Assembly: GCF_003014595.1 (NCBI RefSeq) | Contig: NZ_PYGK01000007.1 | Coordinates: forward strand, 124,001 to 188,000 | Length of the DNA stretch: 64,000 bases | Source of the DNA: Chitinophaga ginsengisoli | GTDB taxonomy: Bacteria > Bacteroidota > Bacteroidia > Chitinophagales > Chitinophagaceae | Reading direction: 5' to 3' | Shown here: one piece after another, positions 41,488 to 51,422 of the stretch | How positions within the stretch are numbered: the stretch's first letter is position 1 | Layout of the letters: each line of letters starts with the position of its first letter | Notes under the pieces: model-generated | Databases searched by the model: none | Told to the model about the DNA's origin: nothing | What the model saw: the letters and a program-made list of their open reading frames with translations, nothing else | Made by a program: the position numbers and the translations under genes

Positions 41488-44400
41488 TTATTGTTTAATG
41501 ATCTTGGTCATATTTACATCTTTTGATCCGTTCTTAATCCTTATCATATACACACCTGCAGGCAATGTAGAAATATCAAGCTGCGCTTTCGCTGAGTTCA
41601 CTTCGCGACGCAATACCTGACGGCCATTCACATCAAACATGCTCACTTCTGATTTTCCTTTGTAAGCTGAGAGGTCAATGTTCACGACATTGTTAGCAGG
41701 GTTCGGGAATACGGCCAATTTTGGTACATCGCCGGTGTTAACATCACTTTCACGACTGGCAGTACCTAGTTGTACGCGTAATGTATAACAGGAGGTTGCG
41801 CTATTCGCACCGTTGTAACCGTATACCTGTGCATAATAAGTACCTGGACTAACGGTCCTGCTGATACTTTCACTGGTGGTACCACCAGCCTGTGAAATAT
41901 TGAGCTGTGAGCCTGAGCTGTTCAGCAGTTTCAGGTCATAGTCGCCAGGCAATGTGCCCAATGTGATCGTAATAGTACCACGGGTACTGATCACGAACTT
42001 ATAATGATCGATATCACCACTTGGACTGATAAGACCAGTAACATCGGTATTGAATGGAATAGTGGCAGCACCGGAAGTTGTTCCATTAGTGGAGTTGTCC
42101 AATGTATTGGCACAACCTGATACGGTTAAGGTCGTGAATTGTGCAGCTGTATATGCGCTGGTGCCGCTTGCACAATTTGTTCTCACTCTCCAGTCATATA
42201 ATGAAGCTGATGTTAAACCGCTCAGGTTAACAGATGTGGAAGTAGTGCCGGTTGCGGCATTGGTCCATGTGGAAGAGGTATTAAGTTTATAGTCTACATC
42301 ATAGCTTGAGGCACCGCTTACGGCTGTCCATGCAACGGTAGCGCCGGTAGCCGTGACAGCTGAACTGGTTAAACCAGCAGGTGCATTACAAGTACCTCCT
42401 GTGGTTGTAAACTGTGCAGCGGAATAAGCGCTGCTGCCGCTGGAGCAGTTGGTTCTTACCCTGTAATCGTAGGTAACGCCTGCAGTGAGGCCTGTTAAGC
42501 CCACAGAAGTAGCCGTAGTTGCTGTAGCCGCATTGATCCAGGTAGAAGAGGCGGTAGATTTGTAATCCACATCATATGATACAGCACCACTTGCGACTGT
42601 CCATCCTACTGTAGCGGAAGTGTTGGTAATAGCAGAAGCAGCTAATCCGGCAGGAGAAGCACAGGATGAGCCGGATGTGATCGTGAAGTTGGTATTGGAA
42701 ATGTCAAAGAAGATGTTTCCTACCGCTTCTACTTTTATCCTTGCTGTTGTAGTAGCGGTATTGGGAATAGTTACCACCTCACTACCATCATTAGGTGTGC
42801 TTGCCACTAATGTGCTGAACGTGTTACCTCCGTCTGTAGAGATGGATATTTTTACGTTGGCACAACTAACGGGAGAAGCGGTTGTACTTGCTACGTTCCA
42901 GGTTACTGTTTGTGCGGAATTGCCAGCCCATGATACTGCTGTATTAGGAGCAGTCACTGAGAAAGGACCGGCAGCGCTGCTGACAGTCACTGTCATGTCT
43001 GCAAAGTTGGTTTGTCCGATGGTTACCGGTGCTGTAGAACTATAAGGTGCATTGTCCCTTACCGTTAAGCGGAAGTGTAAAGTTCTTGCAACGGAACTTA
43101 ATGCTTCTGTATTGGCGCCGGCATCACCACCTGACAAAGGACCTGACACTAGAGCACCCGCAAGAATGGTTGCCAATTTAGGGAAATATCTTGTTGGTGA
43201 CGTAGTAGGGGCAAATGAGATCCAGTTAGGACCGGATGCTTTGGTAGCGCTGGCCACGCTGCTGGAGCCTGTTTGTGAAGAGGAGGCATTGTCATTCTGT
43301 TCCCAGCAGTAAGTCAGCACATCACCGGCATTTGCGTCAGTGGCTGAACCGGTCAGTGCAAACGGTGTGCTGATAGGAATGGTGAAGTTACCACCGGCAT
43401 TTACAACAGGTGTTGCGTTATTGGCAGATACACTGGTTGTTATCGGACAGGTCTTGCTGGTAAGGTTAGACTGGATCTGTGAAATAGAAGCTGCATGATA
43501 GATGTCAATAGAATGTGGCGCGAGGTCCTGGCTGGTAATACCGGCATAACCCATAATGGTGATACCTGAACCTGGTTCTACGTTAACGCCTGTACCTTCA
43601 TTGCTCATAGAGAATGTATGGTTCGCGCCCAACTGGTGACCTACTTCATGTACTACATAGTCGATATCAAAATTATCTCCCTGGGGAATATTATCAGCAG
43701 GAGAGGTAAAGCCACTTCCTTTTGAATTGTCGACACAGATACAACCGATACAACCTGCGTTACCACCACCGCCGGATGCACCGAAGAGGTGGCCGATATC
43801 GTAATTTGCAGCACCGATCACAGAGGTCAGTGTGCTCTGTAGTTCGCTGTTCCATGCACCACCAGCGCCACTGCTGGCATCGGAGTATGGATCTGTTGAA
43901 GCGTTATAATAGAATACATTGGTGGTGGCTGCGATCAGGTTAAGATGGATAGCCAGGTCTTTTTCATAAACGCCATTGCAACGGGTAAGTGTGGCATTGA
44001 CAGCGGCCAATACCAAAGATACCTGTGAAGCGCTGGTGGCGCCGAAATAGTTGGAGTATTCGGCGGTCACTGATTGCGCCAGTCGCATTGTTTTTACATC
44101 GCCGGTCGACCTGGCATTAGGTAACTGGTTGCTTATACCAGTTGCCAGTTTTTGCTCTGGCGTAAAGCATTTCCATGGTAAGGTCTTCGGCTGTTTTTTG
44201 AAGACCGTGTAAACCGTGTGGTCAGCAGAATAAGGTTCAATAAACTCATTTTCCTTTCCTGTACGGAATACCATTGTTTGTATTCCCTGCGGAGAAACGC
44301 TCAGTTTTAGTGTAGCTGTTTTGTCGGTAATACCTTTTCCTGAAAATGCTCTTATTTCTGGGAATTTAGCCTGTAATGCAGGCTCGAAATTGGAAGCTTC

Positions 44401-44670
44401 TATAATTTCGAATTGTTCAATCTGTCCGTCTGCGTTAGGCAGGGAAATGATGGTTGAATGGGCTGATGCATTGCCTACGGTTTTGAATACTTCGCTCCGT
44501 AAAGGGGCCAGATTCAGGTCGAACAATTTGAAGTCAGCCGGGAATGCAAGCCGGGCTACGGCCTTGTCTGTGGTAATTCTGGCATTGGCGGTGTGTGGCT
44601 GCCAGTAATTCTGCGCATACGACATTGTACTAAACAACAATGCTGTTGCGAATAGTAAAACTTTGCTCAT
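41488..44670 (-). CDS. Secreted reprolysin-like zinc metalloprotease with T9SS type A signal
   Basis: A 1060-residue exoprotease. The order is signal peptide (LLFATALLFSTMSYAQ), propeptide to about residue 190, catalytic domain with the metzincin zinc motif HEVGHQLGANH (His341, Glu342, His345, His351), a beta-sandwich region, two fibronectin type III repeats (SATVGWTVASGAVSYDVDYK and its repeat about 90 residues on), a PPC-type domain (GDIDHYKFVIS) and a C-terminal T9SS sorting domain (LAVFPNPANNVVNIDLS to MTKIIKQ). It should be exported by Sec and T9SS. It probably digests extracellular protein. Confidence 0.94.
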   Translation of the reverse strand: MSKVLLFATALLFSTMSYAQNYWQPHTANARITTDKAVARLAFPADFKLFDLNLAPLRSEVFKTVGNASAHSTIISLPNADGQIEQFEIIEASNFEPALQAKFPEIRAFSGKGITDKTATLKLSVSPQGIQTMVFRTGKENEFIEPYSADHTVYTVFKKQPKTLPWKCFTPEQKLATGISNQLPNARSTGDVKTMRLAQSVTAEYSNYFGATSASQVSLVLAAVNATLTRCNGVYEKDLAIHLNLIAATTNVFYYNASTDPYSDASSGAGGAWNSELQSTLTSVIGAANYDIGHLFGASGGGGNAGCIGCICVDNSKGSGFTSPADNIPQGDNFDIDYVVHEVGHQLGANHTFSMSNEGTGVNVEPGSGITIMGYAGITSQDLAPHSIDIYHAASISQIQSNLTSKTCPITTSVSANNATPVVNAGGNFTIPISTPFALTGSATDANAGDVLTYCWEQNDNASSSQTGSSSVASATKASGPNWISFAPTTSPTRYFPKLATILAGALVSGPLSGGDAGANTEALSSVARTLHFRLTVRDNAPYSSTAPVTIGQTNFADMTVTVSSAAGPFSVTAPNTAVSWAGNSAQTVTWNVASTTASPVSCANVKISISTDGGNTFSTLVASTPNDGSEVVTIPNTATTTARIKVEAVGNIFFDISNTNFTITSGSSCASPAGLAASAITNTSATVGWTVASGAVSYDVDYKSTASSTWINAATATTATSVGLTGLTAGVTYDYRVRTNCSSGSSAYSAAQFTTTGGTCNAPAGLTSSAVTATGATVAWTAVSGASSYDVDYKLNTSSTWTNAATGTTSTSVNLSGLTSASLYDWRVRTNCASGTSAYTAAQFTTLTVSGCANTLDNSTNGTTSGAATIPFNTDVTGLISPSGDIDHYKFVISTRGTITITLGTLPGDYDLKLLNSSGSQLNISQAGGTTSESISRTVSPGTYYAQVYGYNGANSATSCYTLRVQLGTASRESDVNTGDVPKLAVFPNPANNVVNIDLSAYKGKSEVSMFDVNGRQVLRREVNSAKAQLDISTLPAGVYMIRIKNGSKDVNMTKIIKQ

Positions 44671-45009
44671 GTAATTTAGATTTAGATTTGGGTTTGAATT
44701 CAGATTTAGGTTCAGATTTGGTTTTAGGGTGAATAGTGGCTTTCGTTATAAAAATAATTTAAGTCGCTGCAGTCGTAATTATAGTGACGAATCGTATCCG
44801 TGCACTATGGGTTGTAGAATAATTGAGTTATATGGACGAAGCGGTGTACATCATCCACGACTTCATATATGGGCTACCGGTGGTTATATATGTGATTGCT
44901 CAAGTGAATTTAACTAAAAAAAATGATATTAAAAACATATTTCAGGCATTTCTGTCATAGGCCAGCTGTGTAATACCGTTGGTTTGGTGGCCAGTGACGG
45001 GGTATTGCT
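44671..45009. other. Intergenic region with short direct repeats
   Basis: No gene seen. The first 60 bases before the protease start hold four or five loose copies of the unit GATTTAGG/CAGATTTGG. The rest is AT-rich and must contain the protease promoter, which I could not match to the consensus. Confidence 0.4.
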
Positions 45010-47874
45010 TCAGACCTCTGTTACCTGTATATAGAAATGATCTTCATCTACCTCAAAATCATCTTCTCTCATTTGCTTCAAGGTGATTGTCTGCCATTGG
45101 GTAGTTGGATAAATGAAACCAAACCGCTCGGGAGCAAGGGTTACTTTTACCGGCATCTTAAACCCGGATACATCTGCCAGCCAGCGGTACGTCAACTGTA
45201 GATTATTGCCTTTTTCTTTCAGGGATATTTCCAGCTTCGGTATATGGGTGTATTTCAGATACTGGTCAAAGAACCACGTGTAATCCTTTCCTGTACGTAG
45301 CGAGATGTAGTTTACCAGATCATCAGAAGAAAGTGTCTGATAACGGAAATGCTGCTGTATATCTTTTAACAGGGTAAACCATTGAGTATCGTTATTCAGT
45401 ACAAAGCGGAACGTATTCAATAGCAGGCTTCCTTTAGTATACATGTCGCCGATATCATAATGTATGTGATTTACATTGTACACGCCCACTACAGGCTCGC
45501 GGTTTTTCACCCCATCTTTCTGTGCATTCAGATATGCTACACCAGCGTCTTTGCCGTCGCTGCATTCCATCATGAGACTTTCTGCATAGGTGGCAAATGC
45601 TTCGTGTATCCACATGTCGGCAATATCTTTACAGCTGATGGCATTCCCCCACCATTCGTGCGCGGATTCATGCCAGAGCAATGGCGTATAGTCCAGCTGC
45701 ATACCGGCTTTGATCTTTCCTATGCATACACTGCTCTGATGCTCCATCGGGTAAAGGCCCTCGAGCAGTGTGAAGCCATCACGGGGAAAGGGGTATTTAC
45801 CAAAATGTTGTTCGTAGCATGCCAGCATGGGTTTTACCTGGGCAAACATCGTTCTGGCACGCTCCACATTATAGGGCATCACATAATAGTCCAGCGTTAG
45901 TGTATCGTGACCACTGACATAGGTGTCTTTAAAATTGGTGTATTTGCCTATGCAAAAGGTAGCGTTATAGTTATTGATCGGGTAAGTTACCAGCCATTCA
46001 TACCGGGTTTTATCGCTACCCGCCGGCGTTTTCCTTTGCAAGCGACCGTTGGAGATCTCTGTGAAGCCGTTGGGTATGGTGATTGAGATGCGCATGCTGT
46101 CCGGTTCATCAGACAAATGGTCTTTGTTGGGCCACCATAAGCTGGCGCCTGAGCCCTGGCAGACTACCTGTACCCAGGGATTACCTTTCTCGTCTTTATC
46201 CCATAATATACCGCCGTGCATGGGGATTTTAAAGTCAGGTACCTGGGGTATTCCATCATAATAGACTGTTATCGTTTCTTCGCTGCCGGCAGACAGTGTA
46301 GCCGGGAAGCTAACAAATACCGCATCTTCTTCGCGGATAAAGGATAGTGGCTGGTCCTCATACAGGATCTTTTGGATGTGCATGTTGGCGTAAAGGTCTA
46401 TCTGCATCCGGTTGAAGGGGGCCACTACTTTAAAACGGATCTGATTACTGCCTGCTATGGAACGGGTTTCCATGTTCAGGTCCACATCGAGGTGATAAAA
46501 ACTAACATCATAGCAGGAACGAAGCGGCGACAAAGCGCCGCGTAATGTATCTGCCCGGGTAAAGCCGTTCTGGCGGTTAGAGACATGTGTTACTTTGCCA
46601 GCCGGCCGGGCGGCATCTTTCTTTGGTTTAACTGAGTCCTGCAGTTCAGGCAGCAGGATGTTGTAATTTTCCCAGAAGGAGGGATCATAGTTATTCCCTA
46701 CTTCATTATTCATGGATGCCTTGTCGTTACTGATACCCGTGGCAAAGCGTTGCAAACTATCTTTCGTCATATCGGTGACGAGCAGATAGAAATCACCGGT
46801 CCATGGAACATCCTTCATTCCCCGTTTTTTGCTGTTCACTACCCAGTCCCAGTGACGCTGTACAGTACTGAGATAAGTTTTATTGCCGTATTGCTTATAG
46901 GTGATCACGAGTGAGATGTTTGTGAAATCAATAGTAGCTTTTACGATCTTAGACATAATGGTATAGCCGATACCTCCTTTCTGATGGCGGTTCAGATAGT
47001 CATTCCCCGCCGGGGTTGTCTTCAGCTCACACCTGACCAGTGCCATGGTGGCTTCGTCGATATAGATCTTTGCCTGTACCAGTGCCTTGCGACTATCATC
47101 TTTGGGCTGAAGAGTTAGTACGAGGAGATTGTGGTCGCCTTCCCGGATTGTTTCCTTATAGTCGCAGGTATAATAGCGGAAATTGCGCTCATTCAGTATG
47201 TTATTCTTTGCGTCGAGGTATTTCTGGAGGTCTTCATTAAGAGAGGAGTAAGCTGTATTTGTGATATTGCTGATCCAGCCATACAACTGGGGATCTTTAC
47301 TCCAGTCCACCTTCTTTTTGCGGCCTTTGATAATATGGATCTGATCTTTGTGGTCCCGGCCGGTGTGATAGGTTTTGTAAATATCCAGCACCGATTCATT
47401 GAAATTGATCGTGTCTGCCATCAGGCGGATATTTTCCCTGTAAAAGGCGGTCAGTCGTACATCGGCTGTATCATAATTGGCTGGTATACTGCTGATCATT
47501 TTTCTCAGGAGACCGAAACCGTCGCGCACATTTACCGATACTGCCGGGAGTAGGTAAACGGAGGGTTCAAGTTGGATATCCATATCCTGTAAGCTGGCGG
47601 AAGGCAGGGGCAGGGTAACTGTTTTATAACCGATGCAGGAAATCAGCAAAGTGTCCTGCCAGAATTTTTCGGCTACTTTAAAAATGAAGTCTCCCGCTGT
47701 ATTGGCCACTGTACCGATGCTGCCACTCTTTAACTGGATATTGGCATAAATAACGGGTTGGTGACTACCGGCATCGGTGATCTTGCCGGAAAGCGTAATG
47801 AATTTTTCCTGGGCAACAACCTGATTGGTGGCCAACACCAATAATAACAGACAAAGACCGATGTAATGTTTCAT
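45010..47874 (-). CDS. M1 family aminopeptidase with N-terminal carboxypeptidase-regulatory-like domain
   Basis: A 954-residue exported protein when started at the ATG at 47874, which places the signal peptide (YIGLCLLLLVLATNQVVAQ) at the N-terminus. Residues 25-110 are a CarboxypepD_reg-like beta-sandwich (GKITDAGSHQPVIYANIQLK). The C-terminal half is a gluzincin M1 peptidase: the exopeptidase strand GLYPMEHQSS, the zinc motif HESAHEWWGN (His735, Glu736, His739) and Glu758 in WIHEAFATYAES. It probably cleaves peptides in the periplasm. The regulatory-like domain is common in Bacteroidota outer-membrane and secreted proteins. Confidence 0.92.
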   Translation of the reverse strand: MKHYIGLCLLLLVLATNQVVAQEKFITLSGKITDAGSHQPVIYANIQLKSGSIGTVANTAGDFIFKVAEKFWQDTLLISCIGYKTVTLPLPSASLQDMDIQLEPSVYLLPAVSVNVRDGFGLLRKMISSIPANYDTADVRLTAFYRENIRLMADTINFNESVLDIYKTYHTGRDHKDQIHIIKGRKKKVDWSKDPQLYGWISNITNTAYSSLNEDLQKYLDAKNNILNERNFRYYTCDYKETIREGDHNLLVLTLQPKDDSRKALVQAKIYIDEATMALVRCELKTTPAGNDYLNRHQKGGIGYTIMSKIVKATIDFTNISLVITYKQYGNKTYLSTVQRHWDWVVNSKKRGMKDVPWTGDFYLLVTDMTKDSLQRFATGISNDKASMNNEVGNNYDPSFWENYNILLPELQDSVKPKKDAARPAGKVTHVSNRQNGFTRADTLRGALSPLRSCYDVSFYHLDVDLNMETRSIAGSNQIRFKVVAPFNRMQIDLYANMHIQKILYEDQPLSFIREEDAVFVSFPATLSAGSEETITVYYDGIPQVPDFKIPMHGGILWDKDEKGNPWVQVVCQGSGASLWWPNKDHLSDEPDSMRISITIPNGFTEISNGRLQRKTPAGSDKTRYEWLVTYPINNYNATFCIGKYTNFKDTYVSGHDTLTLDYYVMPYNVERARTMFAQVKPMLACYEQHFGKYPFPRDGFTLLEGLYPMEHQSSVCIGKIKAGMQLDYTPLLWHESAHEWWGNAISCKDIADMWIHEAFATYAESLMMECSDGKDAGVAYLNAQKDGVKNREPVVGVYNVNHIHYDIGDMYTKGSLLLNTFRFVLNNDTQWFTLLKDIQQHFRYQTLSSDDLVNYISLRTGKDYTWFFDQYLKYTHIPKLEISLKEKGNNLQLTYRWLADVSGFKMPVKVTLAPERFGFIYPTTQWQTITLKQMREDDFEVDEDHFYIQVTEV

Positions 47875-47947
47875 TTCCTTTTTTTCGGTAAAGCAAGCCA
47901 TTTCAGGCTGTTATATCTACTCAAATCCGGAATTGAATAACATTTTC

Positions 47948-49090
47948 CTACTCATTTTCCGCTTTTGGCTGCTTTTCCAGGTGCAGGGTCATATATTCCC
48001 TGGGCGACATCCCGGTATGGTTTCGGAAAGCCCGTTGGAAAGTTGCCTGGGAGTTAAAGCCGGCATCAAAAGCCATGGCCAGGATAGTCATATTGTCCTG
48101 CTGGAGTTGCCCGATATTTTGCTTAAACGCCTCTACCCGGTATCCGTTCACAAATTCATTGAAGCTTTTCTGCAGGTGCTGGTTCAGTACCAAGGAAATG
48201 GTTTTCTGGGGCAAGCCGGTATGCCTGGATAACAGGGCGAGGTTAAGCTCGGGATCGAGGTATAGGCGATCCTGCTCCATTGCCTTCTTCAGTAATGGTT
48301 CAGCCTCCTCTACCAACTTTACTGGGGGAGGCATGACCACTTTCTTTGCCACCGGTGTTTCCTCGGGTATCATCATGTAGCCTTTTATTCCCAGACAGTA
48401 GATCAGGGCTACCAGGGGAATATATACAGGGTACCAGTCGACGGTATTCAGCACCCTGTCAGTTAGCGATGGAATCACATAAGGGACCAGGTAGATGAAC
48501 CATATAATCTGAAATCCGAGGAAAAGCCGGACAAACTGCCGCATCCATTGATAATGAGGACTCTTTTCTGTGTTGACCCCGGCAAGGTACCTGGCGGATA
48601 GCCAGAGATATGTCGTAACAGAGGCCCAGCGGGGTATGTCGGCATAAACGTTATAGTCGTCAATAAAACGCCCCCAGGAAGCGGGAGCCGGTACAGAAAA
48701 GCCTAAAACGGCGCCTGTAAGATATATTATAACACTCAGCTGTGTACCACAGTCTATTATCACTGGCAGGAAATGTATCCACTGCTTCCGGGAAATCCTG
48801 AAGGAGGCATCCATCGTGCTCCTGACATAAAAATATAGCAGTGGGCCAACGGGCATGATAATCACCAGCGGAATGAGATTACCCACCAGGTTCAGAACAG
48901 GATCGTTGGTAAACCAGGCTGATTCGAAGAGGTATAGGTTCAGACAAGCCAGCGCTATGAGTAATATGAGCGTACCCAGTAAGCGGTTGGGGCGCGACCG
49001 CTTCTTTGAGAAGAAAAGAAGTGTGCTCATAATAAGGCCCTGCAGAAAGCCTAAGAGGATGAGGATATGAAAAAATTCAGCAAAGGTCAT
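47948..49090 (-). CDS. Membrane-bound AraC family regulator
   Basis: A 380-residue protein when started at the ATG at 49090 (MTFAEFFHILILLGF). Six or seven hydrophobic helices occupy residues 1-235 (LLGTLILLIALACLNLYLF, PLVIIMPVGPLLYFYV, PVYIPLVALIYCLGI), then a cytoplasmic AraC HTH pair (LALLSRHTGLPQKTISLVLN, ILAMAFDAGFNSQATFQRAF, TGMSPREYM). This membrane-AraC design is frequent in Bacteroidota. It lies 73 bp upstream of the M1 peptidase gene in the same direction and may control it. Confidence 0.9.
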   Translation of the reverse strand: MTFAEFFHILILLGFLQGLIMSTLLFFSKKRSRPNRLLGTLILLIALACLNLYLFESAWFTNDPVLNLVGNLIPLVIIMPVGPLLYFYVRSTMDASFRISRKQWIHFLPVIIDCGTQLSVIIYLTGAVLGFSVPAPASWGRFIDDYNVYADIPRWASVTTYLWLSARYLAGVNTEKSPHYQWMRQFVRLFLGFQIIWFIYLVPYVIPSLTDRVLNTVDWYPVYIPLVALIYCLGIKGYMMIPEETPVAKKVVMPPPVKLVEEAEPLLKKAMEQDRLYLDPELNLALLSRHTGLPQKTISLVLNQHLQKSFNEFVNGYRVEAFKQNIGQLQQDNMTILAMAFDAGFNSQATFQRAFRNHTGMSPREYMTLHLEKQPKAENE

Positions 49091-49189
49091 AACGGCGGAT
49101 TGCGTTTTAAAGATAGGGATTATTGCGGGGAGTAGCAATCGTTATGACCAGCGTTGAATGAACAGTATCATCCTGTTAAATTAGCCTGA

Positions 49190-50374
49190 TTATTTTTTGT
49201 TCTTTGCTTTTGTATGACCAAAATATAAAACATTCTCTGCCTCTGAGCGTGCTACGGCAATGTCGGGTATTCCATCTTCATTGAAATCGCCAATTCCGAA
49301 ACCATACACCGTGCCCTTTGCATCACCAAACGAGACCGCTTTGAAGTTCCGGCCAGTTCCATCGTTAAAAAATATTGTGGACGACGCCTTTATATGGCCT
49401 ACGATGATGTCAGGTTTATGGTCGTTATTAAGATCCGCTATTGTCAGCGCATAGGGAACAACTTTTGCGTCGGCCAGAGAGATTCCGGCGGAAAAGCTTT
49501 GGTCTTTTTGCCCAAAATAGAGATGTACGCCTTTGTATTCGTCTACTGTTACAATGTCGGGTAAATTATCTCCATTGAAATCGGCTGCTGCTGCCACACG
49601 GATTGTCGCATCGGCAGGGCCGAATGGAATACGATAGTTGTCTGTATAAGCGTGATCCTGACTGCCGATGTAAATGTAGCTCTGGCCGCTATCACGGTGC
49701 GGTACAATGAGGTCAACAAAACCATCCTTGTTAAAATCAGCAGTAGCGATTGTGGTGGCAGGATAAGGTGCAAATGAGATGCAATCAGCACCAAACTGTC
49801 CTTTTCCGTTGTTTAAGCAGATATTATTGGCCGTTCTCCCTACATCACCTCTGTTTGCGAGGATGATATCCGGAAATCCATCACCGTTGATATCGGCGAT
49901 TGACAGATTACGGGTTGACCATTCAGGCTGACCAAATTCGGACCCGATTGTAAAATTGCCTTTCCTGTCATTAAGATATATCAGTTTCTTATCAGGAGCA
50001 TCATTGCTGACAGCAACATCCAGAAAACCATCTCCGTCGAAGTCAGCCAGGCCGCCAGCGTATGAACGGTCTGATATATTACTGAGGTTATACGCTTTCC
50101 TGATGCCGCCGGCTCCGTCGCCGAGCAATACCCTGTCAGCAATTGGCCAATGTCTTCCTTTGACTAACAGGATATCAAGATGGCCGTCGCCGTCAAGATC
50201 GCCTACACTTACATTGGCCGTTGTGTCTAATCTTGTTTCGAGGAGTAAAGCATGATTGAAGTCCGGGATGGTAGTCTTTTCCTGTTTGTGATTAGAAGTA
50301 TTACTGTGGTGCTGGGCGAGCATGTCCTGGGCCATAGTGGTTACAAGACATATGATGAGGAAGCTGTGTTTCAT
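49190..50374 (-). CDS. Secreted FG-GAP/VCBS repeat protein
   Basis: A 394-residue exported protein. A signal peptide (FLIICLVTTMAQDMLAQ) is followed by seven integrin-like blades marked by DLDGDGHLDILLV, DFDGDGFLDVAVS, DINGDGFPDIILA, DFNKDGFVDLIVP, DFNGDNLPDIVTV, DLNNDHKPDIIVG and DFNEDGIPDIAVA. These D-x-[DN]-x-[DN]G-x-x-D loops bind calcium, and the whole should fold as a seven-bladed propeller. Function unknown. No T9SS sorting domain is seen at the C-terminus, which ends with the last blade. Confidence 0.9.
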   Translation of the reverse strand: MKHSFLIICLVTTMAQDMLAQHHSNTSNHKQEKTTIPDFNHALLLETRLDTTANVSVGDLDGDGHLDILLVKGRHWPIADRVLLGDGAGGIRKAYNLSNISDRSYAGGLADFDGDGFLDVAVSNDAPDKKLIYLNDRKGNFTIGSEFGQPEWSTRNLSIADINGDGFPDIILANRGDVGRTANNICLNNGKGQFGADCISFAPYPATTIATADFNKDGFVDLIVPHRDSGQSYIYIGSQDHAYTDNYRIPFGPADATIRVAAAADFNGDNLPDIVTVDEYKGVHLYFGQKDQSFSAGISLADAKVVPYALTIADLNNDHKPDIIVGHIKASSTIFFNDGTGRNFKAVSFGDAKGTVYGFGIGDFNEDGIPDIAVARSEAENVLYFGHTKAKNKK

Positions 50375-50538
50375 GGTGGCTATTAAAACTATGGTTTATA
50401 ATTTTAATTCAGGCTGGAAGTTAGCTAAAGTTAATGTATAGTGAGGAAAGGGATCAATAAATTAAGATGGGTAACGAGGTTTATATCACCTGAAAATGCT
50501 TATATTTAAGTAAGGCCAACACCCTTCGTCCGAAAATC

Positions 50539-51363
50539 ATGTTTGAATATCAACAATACCAGCCGTCAGCGCAGTTAGCAGATTACATTGAATGCTACTG
50601 GATATTGCGTGCGGAGGCTTGTTTTCTTAATTCGCCAGATCCGCTTGTTCCTGGCGGCCGGATTGAAATGATCTTCAATTTTGCCAGTCCTGTAAATTGG
50701 TTGATTGCTAAAGATAATCCTGGAGGAATCAGTTTTCCCGGACCCATTTTCATGGGGCAACGTAACAAAGTGTTTTATGTTGCAGCGACGGGCAAAGTGG
50801 ATATGTTGGGACTACGGTTTAAACCGGGAGGACTTGCGGCTTTTACCAATATGCCGGTGTCCGGGCTGTCAAATGCTATGGTTCCTGCAGCGTTTATCTT
50901 AGGCACACAGGTCAACGACTGGGAGGCACTTTTATATGAACAGCAGGATACTATGGCCATGCTGCGTATGCTGGATACCTTGATGATAAAGGCCCTGAAA
51001 GCTGTTCCCCGGGATAACCTGTTAATGAACATCGCGATAGCCGCGCTGCGCAGTGGTAATGAAGACACTTCTATTGCAACTGTCTGTCATCAGACCGGCT
51101 ATAACTACAAGAAGCTGGAACGGGTTTTTATCAGGAATACCGGTTATACGCCCAAATACTATCATAAGATCTTACGCTTCAATAAGGCTATAAGACTCAT
51201 GGATACAGCAGATGCGCTGACCAGCATTTGTTATGCCTGTAACTACTTTGACCAGGCTCATTTTATCAGGGATTTCCGGCAATTTACAGGTACCACCCCT
51301 GGTCAGTTTAAAAGAGGAGACAACAAAATCGCTGACATTCTGATAAAACATCAATCTGTCTAA
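50539..51363 (+). CDS. AraC family transcriptional regulator
   Basis: A 274-residue regulator. The N-terminal domain starts QQYQPSAQLADYIECYWILR and holds LGLRFKPGGLAAFTNMP, as in the DUF6597-type AraC group. The C-terminal HTHs read ISTVCHQTGYNYKKLERVFI (given as IATVCHQTGYNYKKLERVF in the sequence) and ICYACNYFDQAHFIRDFRQF. It is divergent from the FG-GAP gene and 59 bp upstream of the CN-hydrolase gene. The target is unknown. Confidence 0.9.
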   Translation: MFEYQQYQPSAQLADYIECYWILRAEACFLNSPDPLVPGGRIEMIFNFASPVNWLIAKDNPGGISFPGPIFMGQRNKVFYVAATGKVDMLGLRFKPGGLAAFTNMPVSGLSNAMVPAAFILGTQVNDWEALLYEQQDTMAMLRMLDTLMIKALKAVPRDNLLMNIAIAALRSGNEDTSIATVCHQTGYNYKKLERVFIRNTGYTPKYYHKILRFNKAIRLMDTADALTSICYACNYFDQAHFIRDFRQFTGTTPGQFKRGDNKIADILIKHQSV

Positions 51364-51422
51364 AATATACAATTCCTGTCGGACCAGGCTTCATAACTTC
51401 ATGTTTATTTAAACATTGCAAC

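Noticed and set aside
44729..44917. Plus-strand 62-codon frame upstream of the metalloprotease
   Set aside because: AT-rich leader region, no recognisable protein features.
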